Positions 27,592 to 37,900 of a stretch of DNA of 64,000 bases are shown here, piece after piece (positions within the stretch are counted from its first letter, which is position 1; every line of letters begins with the position of its first letter). The DNA is from JAXMBN01 sp046349875 (GTDB taxonomy: Bacteria; Planctomycetota; Planctomycetia; Pirellulales; Pirellulaceae): assembly GCA_046349875.1 (NCBI GenBank), contig JAXMBN010000026.1:17696-81695 (forward strand), written 5' to 3'. A program made the translations under genes and the position numbers. The notes beneath the pieces were generated by a model that had not been told where the DNA came from, did not search any database, and saw nothing but the letters and a program-made list of their open reading frames with translations.

Positions 27592-28148
27592 CGCACCTTC
27601 CTTGGCTTGATTTCTTTCCCTTGGGAGCGTCTACACTCCCTCATTATGTGCTTCGGCCATACCCCCCGCGTAGATAAAGTGGAACATTGTTCCCTAATAC
27701 AGAGAGACGGTTGGGGGGAATACGCATTCGTTATATACGGAATGACTATGCACACTTCGGTGCCACCAAAGCCGCAAAGCCATCTCAATCGCCACCTTTG
27801 GAATCGCCGTCATAGCTGTGCTGTTCGTTACATTTCAACTCTCCCACCATCTAGCCATCCTCAGTTTGCTCTTTTTGAGGACCTTACGGCGGAATTCAAG
27901 CCAACCAAAGAGTTTGATGAGCAAGACTTTTCCGGCAAATTCTGCCCCGATCGATTTGCCTTATGAAAAACCCTTTTGTCCGATGGGAACCAAACTAGGT
28001 CCTCAACGATGCAAGGGAGATGTGATGAAGGACCTTCATGAGGACTTCACTTATCAAAAGGTAAAGCGCAAGGAATAGATAGGTACGAATGGAACGATGA
28101 TAAGCAACTAATTTGCAGGGTGCAGATGCTGTTGCCCCGAGAAAGTCC
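27592..28148. other. intergenic region between tolC-like and GGDEF genes
   Basis: A 557-base divergent spacer. Short open frames in it have no ribosome site, no family features and unlike composition. It should hold the promoters of the export operon and of the c-di-GMP regulator. No strong hairpin was recognised. Confidence 0.4.
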
Positions 28149-30688
28149 ATGTTTCGATTGAAAGTCACGCACAAGATTTCGCTAATCTTGGTCTCACTCA
28201 GTGTGGGGCCACTGCTTGTGGCTGCGCTGACCGGAATTGTTCCACTCGGTGATGAATCACTCTTTAAGGCCCGAGCTGGTTTAACACAGCAACTCGCCGT
28301 TTCCTGCTCATCTTACTTGGAACGAAGTGACTATCCCAAGCTTGAGCAACAGGTAAAACAGATTCTTGAGGCCGAGCCATCGGTGCGAGAACTGCGCATC
28401 AAGCGATTCGACGATTTTGTATTTTTCGAAACCAACGGTCATGCTGCACAATGGGCCCTTGGTAATGATGGAATGTCGACCATCGATCAGATGACCATTC
28501 CTATTCGGCGAGGTGCCAAAGATTGGGCAAGGCTTGAAGTTATCTTTGAACCGCTTCAGTGGTATAGCCATGGCTGGGGTCGACTGGGGGAGTCATGGTT
28601 GGTATTGCCTTTTGCTTGAATGGCATCTCCTTCTTCATGTTCTTGAACCGGATCCTGTCCGTTCTCGACCCGAGCAATGCCGTTCCTCGCCGAGTACGCA
28701 ATACATTGGACACGATCGCGGGCGGCGTGGTCGTGCTCGACAATGAGGGCAAAATCATGTTGGCCAATGAGTCGTTCGCTCATTCCTTGGGCCAAACTCC
28801 ACAAACGTTGGTGGGAACGCGACTTGATTCTCTCCCCTGGCGGTTCATCGAAGGGGAAGTCATTCCATGGCAGGTCGTGCTCCAAGAAAACCGCAAGCTT
28901 GAAGGGATGAAGGTCTTTCGTCCAACGCCGAACGAAGGCGAGCGATGCTTTGTCGTCAATGCAACACCTGTGCAAGATACGAAGGATCGACTCGCAGGTG
29001 CTCTGATCAGCTTTGAAGATGTTACGGCGCTCGAAGATCAGCGATTGGATTTAGTGAACGCCTTGAACGAACTGGAGGCAAGCCGAGAGCAGATTCGCGA
29101 GCAGAACATGAAGCTGCAAGAATTGGCCTCTCGAGATGCTCTCACCGGAGCATTGAATCGACGCGCTTTGTATGAGATCTTTGAATCGATGTGGGCTAAC
29201 GCCAGCACGCATGCGACCGGCATGGTTGCCATGATGATGGACATCGACCATTTCAAGAAGCTCAATGATAAGCACGGACACGCTGCTGGCGACGCGGTGC
29301 TCAAGAGTGTTGTCAAAGTACTGCACGCGACCGTTGGTACCCGCGGGACCGTGGGACGGTACGGTGGTGAAGAGTTCTGCGTGTTGGTCGATCACTGTAC
29401 GCTGGATGAAGGTGTCGATATTGCTGAACGCATTCGCACCAACATTCAAGATGAATTGCGAACTCCGTATGCAGTCACCACGAGCGTCGGTATCTCGAGT
29501 AGCTTGTTTGGTGCTGCGACCATGCAATTGCTTTTAGAACAAGCAGACAAATCGCTCTATGCTGCCAAGCACGGTGGACGAAACAACGTCAAATTCTGGA
29601 CGCCAGAAATCGATCAACTCGAAGAAGAGAACAAGAAACGAGCCCTTGCAGCGCAGAATCTTTCCGTCATCGATGATCACCCGATTTCCTATCATGCGGT
29701 TGTTTCCTTGCATGCCGCCCTAACCTATCGTCACACCGATACAGCCGTCCATAGCCAACGCGTTGCCGAATATGCCGTCAACCTTGGCCGAGGATTGATG
29801 AGCGTTAGTGAACTCTATCTCTTGGAGATCGCGGCTTTGCTCCATGATATTGGGAAGATTGGCGTTCCCGATGCAGTGCTTCTGAAGCCAGGCAGACTCA
29901 ACGACGAAGAATGGAAGTACATGGAGGCCCATGGTCCAATTGGCGTAGCCATCGTTAAGGCTGCCTTCGACTGCCAAATGCTAACGGATGTTCTTCAGTA
30001 CCATCATTGCCGATTCGATGGTAAGAACCAAGAATCGAGTCTTCCGAGCGGAAAAGACATTCCAATCGGTGCCCGAATCGTGGCCATCGTCGATGCCTTT
30101 GATGCGATGGTATCGGATCGCGTTTATCGAAAGGGCCGAAGCCATGAAGAAGCATTTACCGAACTTCGCCGATGCGCAGGCAGCCAGTTTGACCCCGATT
30201 TAGTCGAAAAATTTGTTTCTCAGGAAATCGGGTGGCGGCTCGATAGCCGCTTTATGTCGCTTGATCTCTCCGAGAAAGAAGCGGTCAGCTTGGGCTACCA
30301 TCTCGAGCGCGTGATCCACAGTTTTGAAATTCGAGATCCAGTGTCTCTCAAGCAGCGATTGGAAATTCTTAAGTCCTGTGCTCACAAGTGCGATATGCCT
30401 CACTTGGTTGCCATCGTCGATGAACTCGCCAAAGATGCCGATCGCAAGACGATTGGTGACTGGGACACGCTATTGCCGATCCTGACCGATTTGATCGAAG
30501 TATGTAACACGGTACAACGGGCCTATTTGCGACAGGTAGGCTACACCGCTCGAAATCGAGGATTGTCGATCGCAAGATTTTCCTTGGGACGCGATTCTGA
30601 TGCAATTGCAAATAATCTCTTGGTACCGCTGACTGCGTCCGCATGGGCGAATAAACAAGCTACTGCTACGAGAAATCTCGATCGCTAA
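28149..30688 (+). pseudogene. membrane sensor GGDEF / HD-GYP-like protein, frameshifted
   Basis: About 845 residues when joined. The first frame (28149-28619) gives a transmembrane helix (ISLILVSLSVGPLLVAALTG) and an extracytoplasmic sensor of about 130 residues. The frame breaks at the GGGGG run 28586-28590; one more G joins it to the second helix (GIAFCLNGISFFMFLNRIL) and the rest to 30688. There follow a PAS domain (GGVVVLDNEGKIMLANESFAHSLG), a GGDEF domain with active-site GGEEF and DIDHFKKLND, and an HD domain with LLHDIGKIGVPDAVL. The GYP motif is replaced (HHCRFDGKNQESSLPSG), so phosphodiesterase activity is doubtful, while cyclase activity is likely. Confidence 0.82.
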
Positions 30689-30718
30689 CGAATCGCGGTG
30701 AAGTGCGTACGAAGCTTT

Positions 30719-32215
30719 TCAACGATTTCTGGATGAGCTTCCGCGCAATTTTCGGTTTCCCTGATCGTGCTCGAGATCGAATAGCTCAATGCGTTTACCG
30801 TCCTCACCGAGGATCAATCGCCAACGATCATCTCGAATCGTCTTTTGACCTTCGGTCCAAAAGCCTTTGGACACTTTCGCAGAGGGTAAATTGGGCTGAA
30901 GCAAATAGGGCTTCAGGCTCAATCCATCTAGGTTCTCGGGGATGGGTACTTGAGCCAGTTCGCATAAAGTTGGAAACACGTCCACCGTTTCCGCGAGAGC
31001 TTGACATGCCCTGCCCTGCTCTTTCAATTCAGGCGTTCGAATGATGAGTGGGGATCTTAGCGCCCGTTCGTAAAGGCAATGCTTTCCCCAAATAGCATGC
31101 TCGCCCAACAAAAAGCCGTGGTCGCCCCACACAACGACAATAGTGTTGCGATCCATTTGCCGAGCTTTCAATTGATCGAGAACACGTCCTATCTGCGCAT
31201 CGACGTAACTCACACAGGCAGCGTACGCTCTTCTCAACCGCAATGCATATTCTTCATTGGACGCGGGATCCTCACCTGGCTTATGCCCATAATTGCGACG
31301 AAACTCACTGCTCTCATGCCAACCTGAATTCCATGGTGGCTTGCGTGTCACGAGCGATGGTAAGTCAAATCGATGTGTACGATGCAATTCACTCCACGCC
31401 TCTGGCGCAGCGAAAGGGAGATGAGGTTTGAAGAAACCAACGGAGAACAGCCAAGGATCACTAGAACTCGACAATTGCTCAAGCGTTTGGATGGCCTCAT
31501 CGGCGACCCAAGCATCGGGATAGAGATGATCGTCACCAGCGGCGTTTTCCCAAGGCAAAGATTTGCCCGGCACTCGCGCAACTCCCTTGGCGTAACCATG
31601 CATCATCGCTTCCGCGGTATTCCATGGGGACTTGGGAATCCAGCATCGGTCCCAAGCACCTGGCATTTCTTCCGGACCTTCATTCCAATCTTTTCCGGTA
31701 AGGCCACCTGGATAGTGACCAATTTTGCCTAAGGCGAAGGTGCGATAACCGAACTTTTTCATCCATGCAGGCAAGCTCTGGCTTCCCCACTGATCGTAGC
31801 TGTTTCGAATGGCAGTGTTTTGGAGATGAACTCGCTCACGAGGATAGCAGCCTCGCATCAGCCCGCATCGCGAAGCACCGCAAGTGGGCACTTGCACAAA
31901 GTGATTGGTGAAGATTCGCGATTGCGAGGCAAGGGCATCCAGGTTGGGTGTCCTCGCATGAGGAACACCATAGGCACCAAGGTCGGGTCGCAAATCATCG
32001 ACCGCGATGAAAAGTATGTTGGGACGCGGTGGATCTTGAGCTTGCGAGTACCGACTCCAACATATCCCGGCCAGGAATAGCATCCAAGCTAAGATGCTAA
32101 TTCCATGCGTTGAGCTACCTTCTCTCGTCTGCGTCCATTCCCCTGGCATCAACTGCGGAGTCGAACGCGTGAGAACGTTTCCTTCCTTCGCAAGCATGGC
32201 TTGACGCTCTCTCAT
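30719..32215 (-). CDS. sulfatase (iduronate-2-sulfatase-like), C-terminus frameshifted
   Basis: A 498-residue secreted sulfatase. After a leader (ISILAWMLFLAGICWS) come the metal motif IAVDDLRPDLGAYG and the active site CGASR with Cys112. This Cys must become formylglycine; Ala replaces the usual Pro. The second metal site is VVVWGDHGFLLGEHAIWGK. The C-terminus probably shifts at the CCC of 30759-30761. One extra base converts the last residues to a helix reading TENCAEAHPEIVEKLRTHF, with a stop at 30685 that overlaps the end of the GGDEF gene. The start overlaps the previous sulfatase by ATGA. The substrate is probably a sulfated polysaccharide. Confidence 0.88.
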   Translation of the reverse strand: MRERQAMLAKEGNVLTRSTPQLMPGEWTQTREGSSTHGISILAWMLFLAGICWSRYSQAQDPPRPNILFIAVDDLRPDLGAYGVPHARTPNLDALASQSRIFTNHFVQVPTCGASRCGLMRGCYPRERVHLQNTAIRNSYDQWGSQSLPAWMKKFGYRTFALGKIGHYPGGLTGKDWNEGPEEMPGAWDRCWIPKSPWNTAEAMMHGYAKGVARVPGKSLPWENAAGDDHLYPDAWVADEAIQTLEQLSSSSDPWLFSVGFFKPHLPFAAPEAWSELHRTHRFDLPSLVTRKPPWNSGWHESSEFRRNYGHKPGEDPASNEEYALRLRRAYAACVSYVDAQIGRVLDQLKARQMDRNTIVVVWGDHGFLLGEHAIWGKHCLYERALRSPLIIRTPELKEQGRACQALAETVDVFPTLCELAQVPIPENLDGLSLKPYLLQPNLPSAKVSKGFWTEGQKTIRDDRWRLILGEDGKRIELFDLEHDQGNRKLRGSSSRNR

Positions 32216-33825
32216 GGTTGGCGAGCAAGAGTCATCGCTTCAGAAACGGATTTGTTGCCAAGGGGTTGCTTATCGTCGAAAGGCCCATCAGCGCTCCCCT
32301 TGGGCCAAGTCGCCGAATCAGCATATTGACCTTCATCGCGATACAATTTTTGAAGCTTCAATATTTCTTGCTTTAGCTCCTCGAACTTGGCCGCGATCTT
32401 CGGGTTGTTGCGATCCGATTCGGAAAACAGCAAATTCTTCTGCTCCGTTGGATCGGCCGTCAAATCGAACATTTCGTAGGCATTCTTTTTCCAGTAGTGA
32501 ATGAGCTTATGCGTTTGTGTGCGTACACCGTAGTGAGCTGCCGTATTGTGATGGCCCGGATCGTGATAGTAGCGATAGTAAACGCTCTGACGCCAATTGT
32601 CTGGCGATTCACCACGAAGAAGCGGGGCGATGGAACGTCCTTGCATCGAACTTGGAACAGGAAGGCCTGCAAGATCCAAAAAGGTTGGAGCAAAATCGAT
32701 ATTGGCTACGAACTGCGAAGGAGCGATTCCCGACTGGATCCCAGGTCCTTTGGCAAGGAGCGGAATCCGCAAGCCGGGCTCGTACATGAATCGCTTGTCG
32801 TACAGTCCGAGGTCGCCTAGATACCAACCATTGTCGGCGGAGTAGATAACGATGGTGTTCTTGGAGAGCTCGTTGCTATCGAGATAGTCGAGCAGCTTTC
32901 CCATTCCATCGTCGACGCCCTGAACGCATGCAAGATAATCTTGCATGTATCGCTGATACTTCCACTGAATGAGTTCTTTCCCTTTCAATGTTTTGCCATC
33001 GATGGTCAACTCCATGGGCTTTTCATTAAACCATTTGTTGAGTTCTTGACCTTTCAGATCATCGGGAGGCGTGAGCTTGAGATCGCGCCGAGTGAGATCG
33101 CGAGCCACGGTTTGCTCGTTCTCTGGCAGTGCTGTCGGTCGTGTAGCGTAATCATCGAACAAGGTGGCCGGTTCTGGAATGACCTTATCCTTAAAGATGG
33201 ACTTGTTTCGTTCGTCAGGCTCCCAGGCGCGGTGTGGTGCTTTCTGATGCAACATCAAAAAGAATGGGCGATCCTTAGGGCGAGTTTTGATGAATTCGAT
33301 GCCGAGATCGGTGGTGATCTGAGTGCAATGGCCCTGGAGGTTTACTTTGTGGCCAGGCACGAGAAACACTGGATTGTTGTAGGCCCCCTGCCCTGGCAAG
33401 ATGATCCAGCGATCGAACCCCGTTGGATCAGAACCCAAGTGCCATTTTCCAATCATCCCGGTGTAATAACCACCAGCTTGGAGATGCTTGGCAGCATTGT
33501 CTCTGGAACCATCAAAGCGATTGAAAACGGGAACTCCATTGAGATGCGAGTACTGGCCGGTCAAAAGTGTTGCGCGACTCGGTGTGCAAATGGAATTGGT
33601 GACAAAGGCATTTAAGAACTTGGCTCCACCTTGCGCCAATCGATCCAAGTGAGGAGTTTGATTGACTTTGGATCCATAAGCTGAAATCGCGTGCTGCGCA
33701 TGATCATCTGAGAAGACGAAAATGATATTGGGACGGTCGGCTGCATGAGAAGCAGTTCCCATCGTCAGCAAGGCCCATGAAAGGCAACCAAACCATTGCC
33801 AAAAATGCAGAGTCAGGCTTCGCAT
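32212..33825 (-). CDS. sulfatase (arylsulfatase/N-sulphoglucosamine sulphohydrolase-like)
   Basis: A 537-residue secreted sulfatase beginning at ATG 33825, after AAGGA. The signal peptide ends near TASHA. The metal motif is IIFVFSDDHAQHAIS and the formylglycine motif CTPSRATLLTG with Cys80. GKWHLG and the second metal motif VIYSADNGWYLGDLGLYDK follow. The DUF4976-like C-terminus ends with the EMFDLTADPTEQKNL segment typical of planctomycete sulfatases. An upstream ATG at 33987 would place the start inside the divergent methyltransferase and is rejected. Its stop overlaps the next sulfatase start (ATGA), suggesting coupled translation of two different enzymes acting on the same glycan. Confidence 0.92.
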   Translation of the reverse strand: MRSLTLHFWQWFGCLSWALLTMGTASHAADRPNIIFVFSDDHAQHAISAYGSKVNQTPHLDRLAQGGAKFLNAFVTNSICTPSRATLLTGQYSHLNGVPVFNRFDGSRDNAAKHLQAGGYYTGMIGKWHLGSDPTGFDRWIILPGQGAYNNPVFLVPGHKVNLQGHCTQITTDLGIEFIKTRPKDRPFFLMLHQKAPHRAWEPDERNKSIFKDKVIPEPATLFDDYATRPTALPENEQTVARDLTRRDLKLTPPDDLKGQELNKWFNEKPMELTIDGKTLKGKELIQWKYQRYMQDYLACVQGVDDGMGKLLDYLDSNELSKNTIVIYSADNGWYLGDLGLYDKRFMYEPGLRIPLLAKGPGIQSGIAPSQFVANIDFAPTFLDLAGLPVPSSMQGRSIAPLLRGESPDNWRQSVYYRYYHDPGHHNTAAHYGVRTQTHKLIHYWKKNAYEMFDLTADPTEQKNLLFSESDRNNPKIAAKFEELKQEILKLQKLYRDEGQYADSATWPKGSADGPFDDKQPLGNKSVSEAMTLARQP

Positions 33826-33974
33826 AGAGAATCCTTGGAAGTCAAAAGGCGGGCGGGGAGGATCGAAAGGACTCGGTAGGCGAACCTTGCGGCAACCTAC
33901 GAGTCTTTGGATTATAACCACATTTCTTCCAGCGATTGCAACTCTTTCAAAATTGGATAGTACCGGTCCAACTC

Positions 33975-34802
33975 GTGAACACTTCATCCCCCAGCCCCTC
34001 CGAAATCGAAAAAATATGGCGACGCTATGACGAAGACGAACTCCGTTTAACTGCGGCCCTTAGCGAGAGAATGCTGGAACGAGGCGATGCAGGTTCCAAG
34101 TTGCGAATATTGGATATTGCGACGGGGCGAGGTGAGCCAGCGATTCGCGCCGCTCAAATGACTCAGCAAGGGATGGTCGTAGGAATCGATTCTGCCGCAG
34201 CCATGCTGAAAATGGCACAGGAAAGAGCCTCTCGCGAAGGTGTTACCAATCTGCAACTGTTAGAAGCAGATGCGATGGAGTTGCCTCCCCTTCCCTTCCA
34301 CGATTTCGATCTGGCTCTGTGTCGCTGGGGATTGATGTACTTTTCCGATCCCAAAAAGACATTGGCTTGGGTCCGAAAGGTCTTTAGCATCCAACCGGGA
34401 AACTGGTGGCGGCCTTTTGGGCGAGCCCTCACCGCGTTTCCTATTTTTACCACCCTCGAAAACTACTGGCGAACTACGTATCCATTCCATCGCATGAATA
34501 TGAAGGCTCTCCAACGTTTCGATATGCCCAAGTCGAACGCATTTACAGCGATTTCGAAGAGGAAGGATGGGCGCATTGACTCGATCGAGGAGATGGAGGT
34601 CGACGTTATGGAAGCGAGAACCGATCATGAACTCGTTGCATGGGTTCGCGCGTTTGGTTTGAATCGACTTACGCAGCATCTGTCCAACGAGCTACAACAG
34701 GCGTGGGAACGAGACTTGATCGAACAAAGTCAGAACTACAAGAAAGGGACGAGCTACTATCTTGGTGGTGTAACTCGCATCGTCGTTGCATCGCCGGGGT
34801 AG
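33975..34802 (+). CDS. class I SAM-dependent methyltransferase with hidden internal frameshift
   Basis: A soluble Rossmann methyltransferase with motif I LRILDIATGRGEPAIRAA, acidic loop GIDSAAAML, and post-motif LALCRWGLMYFSDP. The frame is open throughout, but residues encoded by about 34388-34577 do not look like the family. In the frame one base earlier this stretch reads PTGKLVAAFWASPHRV and continues to YSDFEEEGWAH. A missing base near 34388 and an extra T near 34576 would restore it. The GTG at 33975 (VNTSSPSPSEIEKIW) is preferred; a TTG at 33936 lies in the divergent promoter. The methyl acceptor is unknown. Confidence 0.78.
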   Translation: MNTSSPSPSEIEKIWRRYDEDELRLTAALSERMLERGDAGSKLRILDIATGRGEPAIRAAQMTQQGMVVGIDSAAAMLKMAQERASREGVTNLQLLEADAMELPPLPFHDFDLALCRWGLMYFSDPKKTLAWVRKVFSIQPGNWWRPFGRALTAFPIFTTLENYWRTTYPFHRMNMKALQRFDMPKSNAFTAISKRKDGRIDSIEEMEVDVMEARTDHELVAWVRAFGLNRLTQHLSNELQQAWERDLIEQSQNYKKGTSYYLGGVTRIVVASPG

Positions 34803-34826
34803 AGTTACTTGAATAAGAAGATTGCC

Positions 34827-36926
34827 TCAACGCGCGATCGCCAATTCGTTTCGTCGCAATGCTTCGAGTACAGCGAAGAACGCTTCTTTGGACGAAGTGC
34901 TTAACTTGTCAGCATTGTTTTTCCAGTCGGCATGCGTCTCAAACCATTTCACTTTGAATAGTAGGTAGGCCAATTGCCCCGCAACGGACTCGTCATATTC
35001 CCGCAAATGTTCAAATAGTACTCGCGGTTGTTCCGCATACTTTTCAAAGATGCTTTGCGCATACGAGCGAGCTGTCGTATGCTTCCCATCGCGATCGCTG
35101 TCAAACCATAGGGTAGAGGTCGAAGCAAGCGATTTTCCCTCCCAATGTTCGGATGTGGGTTGATAAGGCTTGGCCATTCGCCAATAGGCTTCCTTTTGCG
35201 ATGGGCCGGAAGCCAAAACAATAAAGTGCACATCCTGTTGGGGGCGCTGCACAATCCAACGATGCCGACATAGTACGCCCCGTTCGTTTCCGGGGGCCTT
35301 TGCGATCGACTCCATTCGGATGGGAACGCCGTTCTGCCAAAGGTGAAGCTGATCCACTTGGGTCCAGGATGGGCCACGAACGATCGCGTCGATCGCGATC
35401 CCGCCAGATGGAATCGATGGATCTTTTTCAGAATCGACAATCGCCGCGTTTACGAGCAAACCGTAACTCACCAATACATTCCCGGAACGAAAAGACTTCA
35501 TCGCCTGATCGATATCGATGGCAGACACATCGCCATCATCGCATCGAATGTAGGTCCGCCCCTGACCTACACGATAGCGAGCGACATCATGCGAATCGCT
35601 GCTACCGATTGGAACGATGGGATATCCTCCATTGATCAATCCTGCCCAATCATGAAAAAGCTGGAAGGGATCGCTTTGAGTCGCACCAGAGTTAATGACT
35701 TCCATCGCCTGAAACAGGATGGGCCAGTCTTCCAGGTTCTGCCCGATAATGGCGAGATGTCGGTGGGGATCGAACGGTCGAAACTGGGAGTGTATATCGC
35801 GAGCATGATTGAGAATGGTGACTTGCGTGGATGGTACCTTCAAGATTCTCGGCAGCAACTCTCCCCAATGTTCGCTCGTCACTGCCACCGGTGTCTGGTT
35901 CGGATCGATTGGAAAAGCATTAAAGTGGCCAATGGACGTGGTCACTTCGTTACCTATGAGGGGAGTGAAGTAACTCCGAACGTTTAACTTACGCGCGATC
36001 GTGTCGTAGTCGATGTGTTTGTTGTGATCGGTCGCAACAGGGAGTTCAATTCCTTCCCCAGCGATCGTCAGCATTCTCTCTTCGATCGAGCAATCTCCGT
36101 GTCCCGAATGCGTTCTGGTATGAACGTGGGGATCGCAAGCAATCCAACCCGAGGTATCCACTTCTCGCGCAATGGACATCACCCTCGCCTGCTCTGATCC
36201 AAGGGCCAGCTCTATCTCCAATTGCTGGATGCCATATTCAAAGCCTCGTCCAGCCGTGATTCGATAGTGGCCAGCGGGAAGGCGCACATCGATATCACCA
36301 TGTGCTGCATAGATCGTCCCCGGGCGAACGGCGAGCGTGTCGCTCGATGTTGTCCCCAAATCCACCAACGCTCCTTCGCGATCGACAATAGTTACACAAC
36401 AAGGAATTGGTAGGTTGGTGTCCGAGTCGAGAACGGTGAGATGGAGTTTCGATTGCTGCAACCAATCATGGCGGTCCACAGGAACCAATACCATTGAACC
36501 GATCAAGATGTCATCTGAGGCCGACGGATCTGTCGGCCCGAGAATCTCTATTTCATTTGCGCCGTTCCGAAGAAGACCACTCGGAATGGCAATCGCTAAC
36601 CGATGATCGTTCTCGTCTTGAAGCAATTCCTTCAGGAGCTTGCCGTTGAGCATCACCTTCCAACGTTGTTTCACATCGACCTGGCGATACCAAAGCGTGT
36701 AAGCCGCCTCGGGATTCTCGATCGCAAATGAAATCCTATGATGCGATGGAGGAGACTCTTTGGGAAAATCATCCCATTCACGGTCCTTCCCGCTTCGCAG
36801 GTGAACCGATTCCTTTTGAAGGACGACTTGTTCGGAATTGGCAGGACTACCGATCGCAGCATGGATCGGGCCCGCAAGCGAGCTGAGCATAAAAAACATC
36901 AGGCTCGCAAAGAACATTCGCACCAT
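34827..36926 (-). CDS. CehA/McbA-family (PHP-like) metallohydrolase, secreted
   Basis: A 699-residue exported protein starting MVRMFFASLMFFMLSS. The N-terminal 290 residues are beta-sandwich, with a carbohydrate-binding-like look. A PHP-type metal centre follows: ACDPHVHTRTHSGHGD, VATDHNKHIDY, GNEVTTSIGHFNAFP, LNHARD and PIGSSDSHD. These are the His and Asp ligands of CehA/McbA-type hydrolases. The C-terminal part, after about residue 520, is beta-rich and then helical. The substrate could be a phosphoester, carbamate or carboxylic ester. The open frame extends upstream of 36926 into the esterase gene, but the ATG at 36926 gives a proper signal peptide. It follows the esterase by 16 bases in the same direction. 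Confidence 0.83.
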   Translation of the reverse strand: MVRMFFASLMFFMLSSLAGPIHAAIGSPANSEQVVLQKESVHLRSGKDREWDDFPKESPPSHHRISFAIENPEAAYTLWYRQVDVKQRWKVMLNGKLLKELLQDENDHRLAIAIPSGLLRNGANEIEILGPTDPSASDDILIGSMVLVPVDRHDWLQQSKLHLTVLDSDTNLPIPCCVTIVDREGALVDLGTTSSDTLAVRPGTIYAAHGDIDVRLPAGHYRITAGRGFEYGIQQLEIELALGSEQARVMSIAREVDTSGWIACDPHVHTRTHSGHGDCSIEERMLTIAGEGIELPVATDHNKHIDYDTIARKLNVRSYFTPLIGNEVTTSIGHFNAFPIDPNQTPVAVTSEHWGELLPRILKVPSTQVTILNHARDIHSQFRPFDPHRHLAIIGQNLEDWPILFQAMEVINSGATQSDPFQLFHDWAGLINGGYPIVPIGSSDSHDVARYRVGQGRTYIRCDDGDVSAIDIDQAMKSFRSGNVLVSYGLLVNAAIVDSEKDPSIPSGGIAIDAIVRGPSWTQVDQLHLWQNGVPIRMESIAKAPGNERGVLCRHRWIVQRPQQDVHFIVLASGPSQKEAYWRMAKPYQPTSEHWEGKSLASTSTLWFDSDRDGKHTTARSYAQSIFEKYAEQPRVLFEHLREYDESVAGQLAYLLFKVKWFETHADWKNNADKLSTSSKEAFFAVLEALRRNELAIAR

Positions 36927-36942
36927 GGGAATCCTATCGTTG

Positions 36943-37698
36943 TTAGGGATTCTTTGCTTCAGGCCGCGATTGTTGTTGGAGCCAGGTGTACAGATCGGGG
37001 GTCGCATAGGCTGCAGACCATGAGTTGTGCCCAATGTTCTCGAGCGAAGTCCAGCGAATTTGGTTGCTACCGGTTTTCTTGATCGCTTCCACCATCTCGT
37101 TATTGGCCGCGAAAACGCGATCCTGATCACCGCAGAAGACCCAAGTCGGCAAAGCCTTAAAAGCCGCAGCGTCTTTGACGTCACCCCGTCCACAAATGGG
37201 CACGACTGCCGCAAACTTTTGGGGATGATCTGCAGCCATCCGCCATGACCCAGACCCACCCATACTCAGGCCTGTTAGGTAAACTCTGGAGGTATCGATG
37301 TTCCACTTGCCAATGGCATCATCGAGCAATTCGAGCAATCGCTTTTGCTGCGTCGGGGAACTCCAATTGTCCTCTTTCGGACATTGCGGTGAAAGAACCA
37401 CATACGGCATGCTTTCCCCCTTGGCCAGCAGCTGTGGAGGCCCCCATTTCGCGACGACTTGAAGCGGGCCATCACTCTCACCTCGTCCATGGAGGAAAAG
37501 CATCAAAGGAACTTTTTTGTTACCCTTTTCGAATCCTTGCGGAAGGTAAAGTAGGTACGGTACTTTCCCTTGATCTTTTGCAACAAATGTCTGCTCCACC
37601 TGCTTTCCTGGCGCGGGAGCTTGCTCTTGGGCGTTGGTTGTCGCGATGCACGAACCTAGAACAAAGAGAGACGCATTAAAAAACTGTCGAACGCGCAT
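36943..37698 (-). CDS. secreted alpha/beta-hydrolase, PHB depolymerase/esterase-like
   Basis: A 251-residue secreted alpha/beta-hydrolase with a signal peptide (FFNASLFVLGSCIATTNA). The segment PLMLFLHGRGESDG forms the oxyanion strand, LTGLSMGGSGSWRMA holds the nucleophile Ser, the acid is probably the Asp in FCGDQDRV, and the His lies in ENIGHNSWS. The order and spacing match the predicted-peptidase/PHB-depolymerase type esterases common in planctomycetes. It may release acyl or feruloyl groups. It shares direction with the PHP-like gene downstream (16 bases). Confidence 0.85.
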   Translation of the reverse strand: MRVRQFFNASLFVLGSCIATTNAQEQAPAPGKQVEQTFVAKDQGKVPYLLYLPQGFEKGNKKVPLMLFLHGRGESDGPLQVVAKWGPPQLLAKGESMPYVVLSPQCPKEDNWSSPTQQKRLLELLDDAIGKWNIDTSRVYLTGLSMGGSGSWRMAADHPQKFAAVVPICGRGDVKDAAAFKALPTWVFCGDQDRVFAANNEMVEAIKKTGSNQIRWTSLENIGHNSWSAAYATPDLYTWLQQQSRPEAKNP

Positions 37699-37900
37699 GT
37701 TCGGCTCCTGTGGTGGAAGGAATGGAGGTGGCTATTCAGTATAGTCGATGCAATATCGTCGATGGCCATGTCCAAGATTATGGTGGCATCTCAGGGAATT
37801 GTTACGATCTAATCGTATCGATTGGTAATCATGGTCGATTGAGTCAGCAACCATTCGCTCTATGTAAGTAGTGGAATGTGAACAGAAAGAAGGTTGAATC

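Noticed and set aside
34827..37259. Extension of the PHP-like gene upstream of 36926 into the esterase
   Set aside because: The added 111 residues are out-of-frame esterase sequence; a signal peptide begins at 36926.
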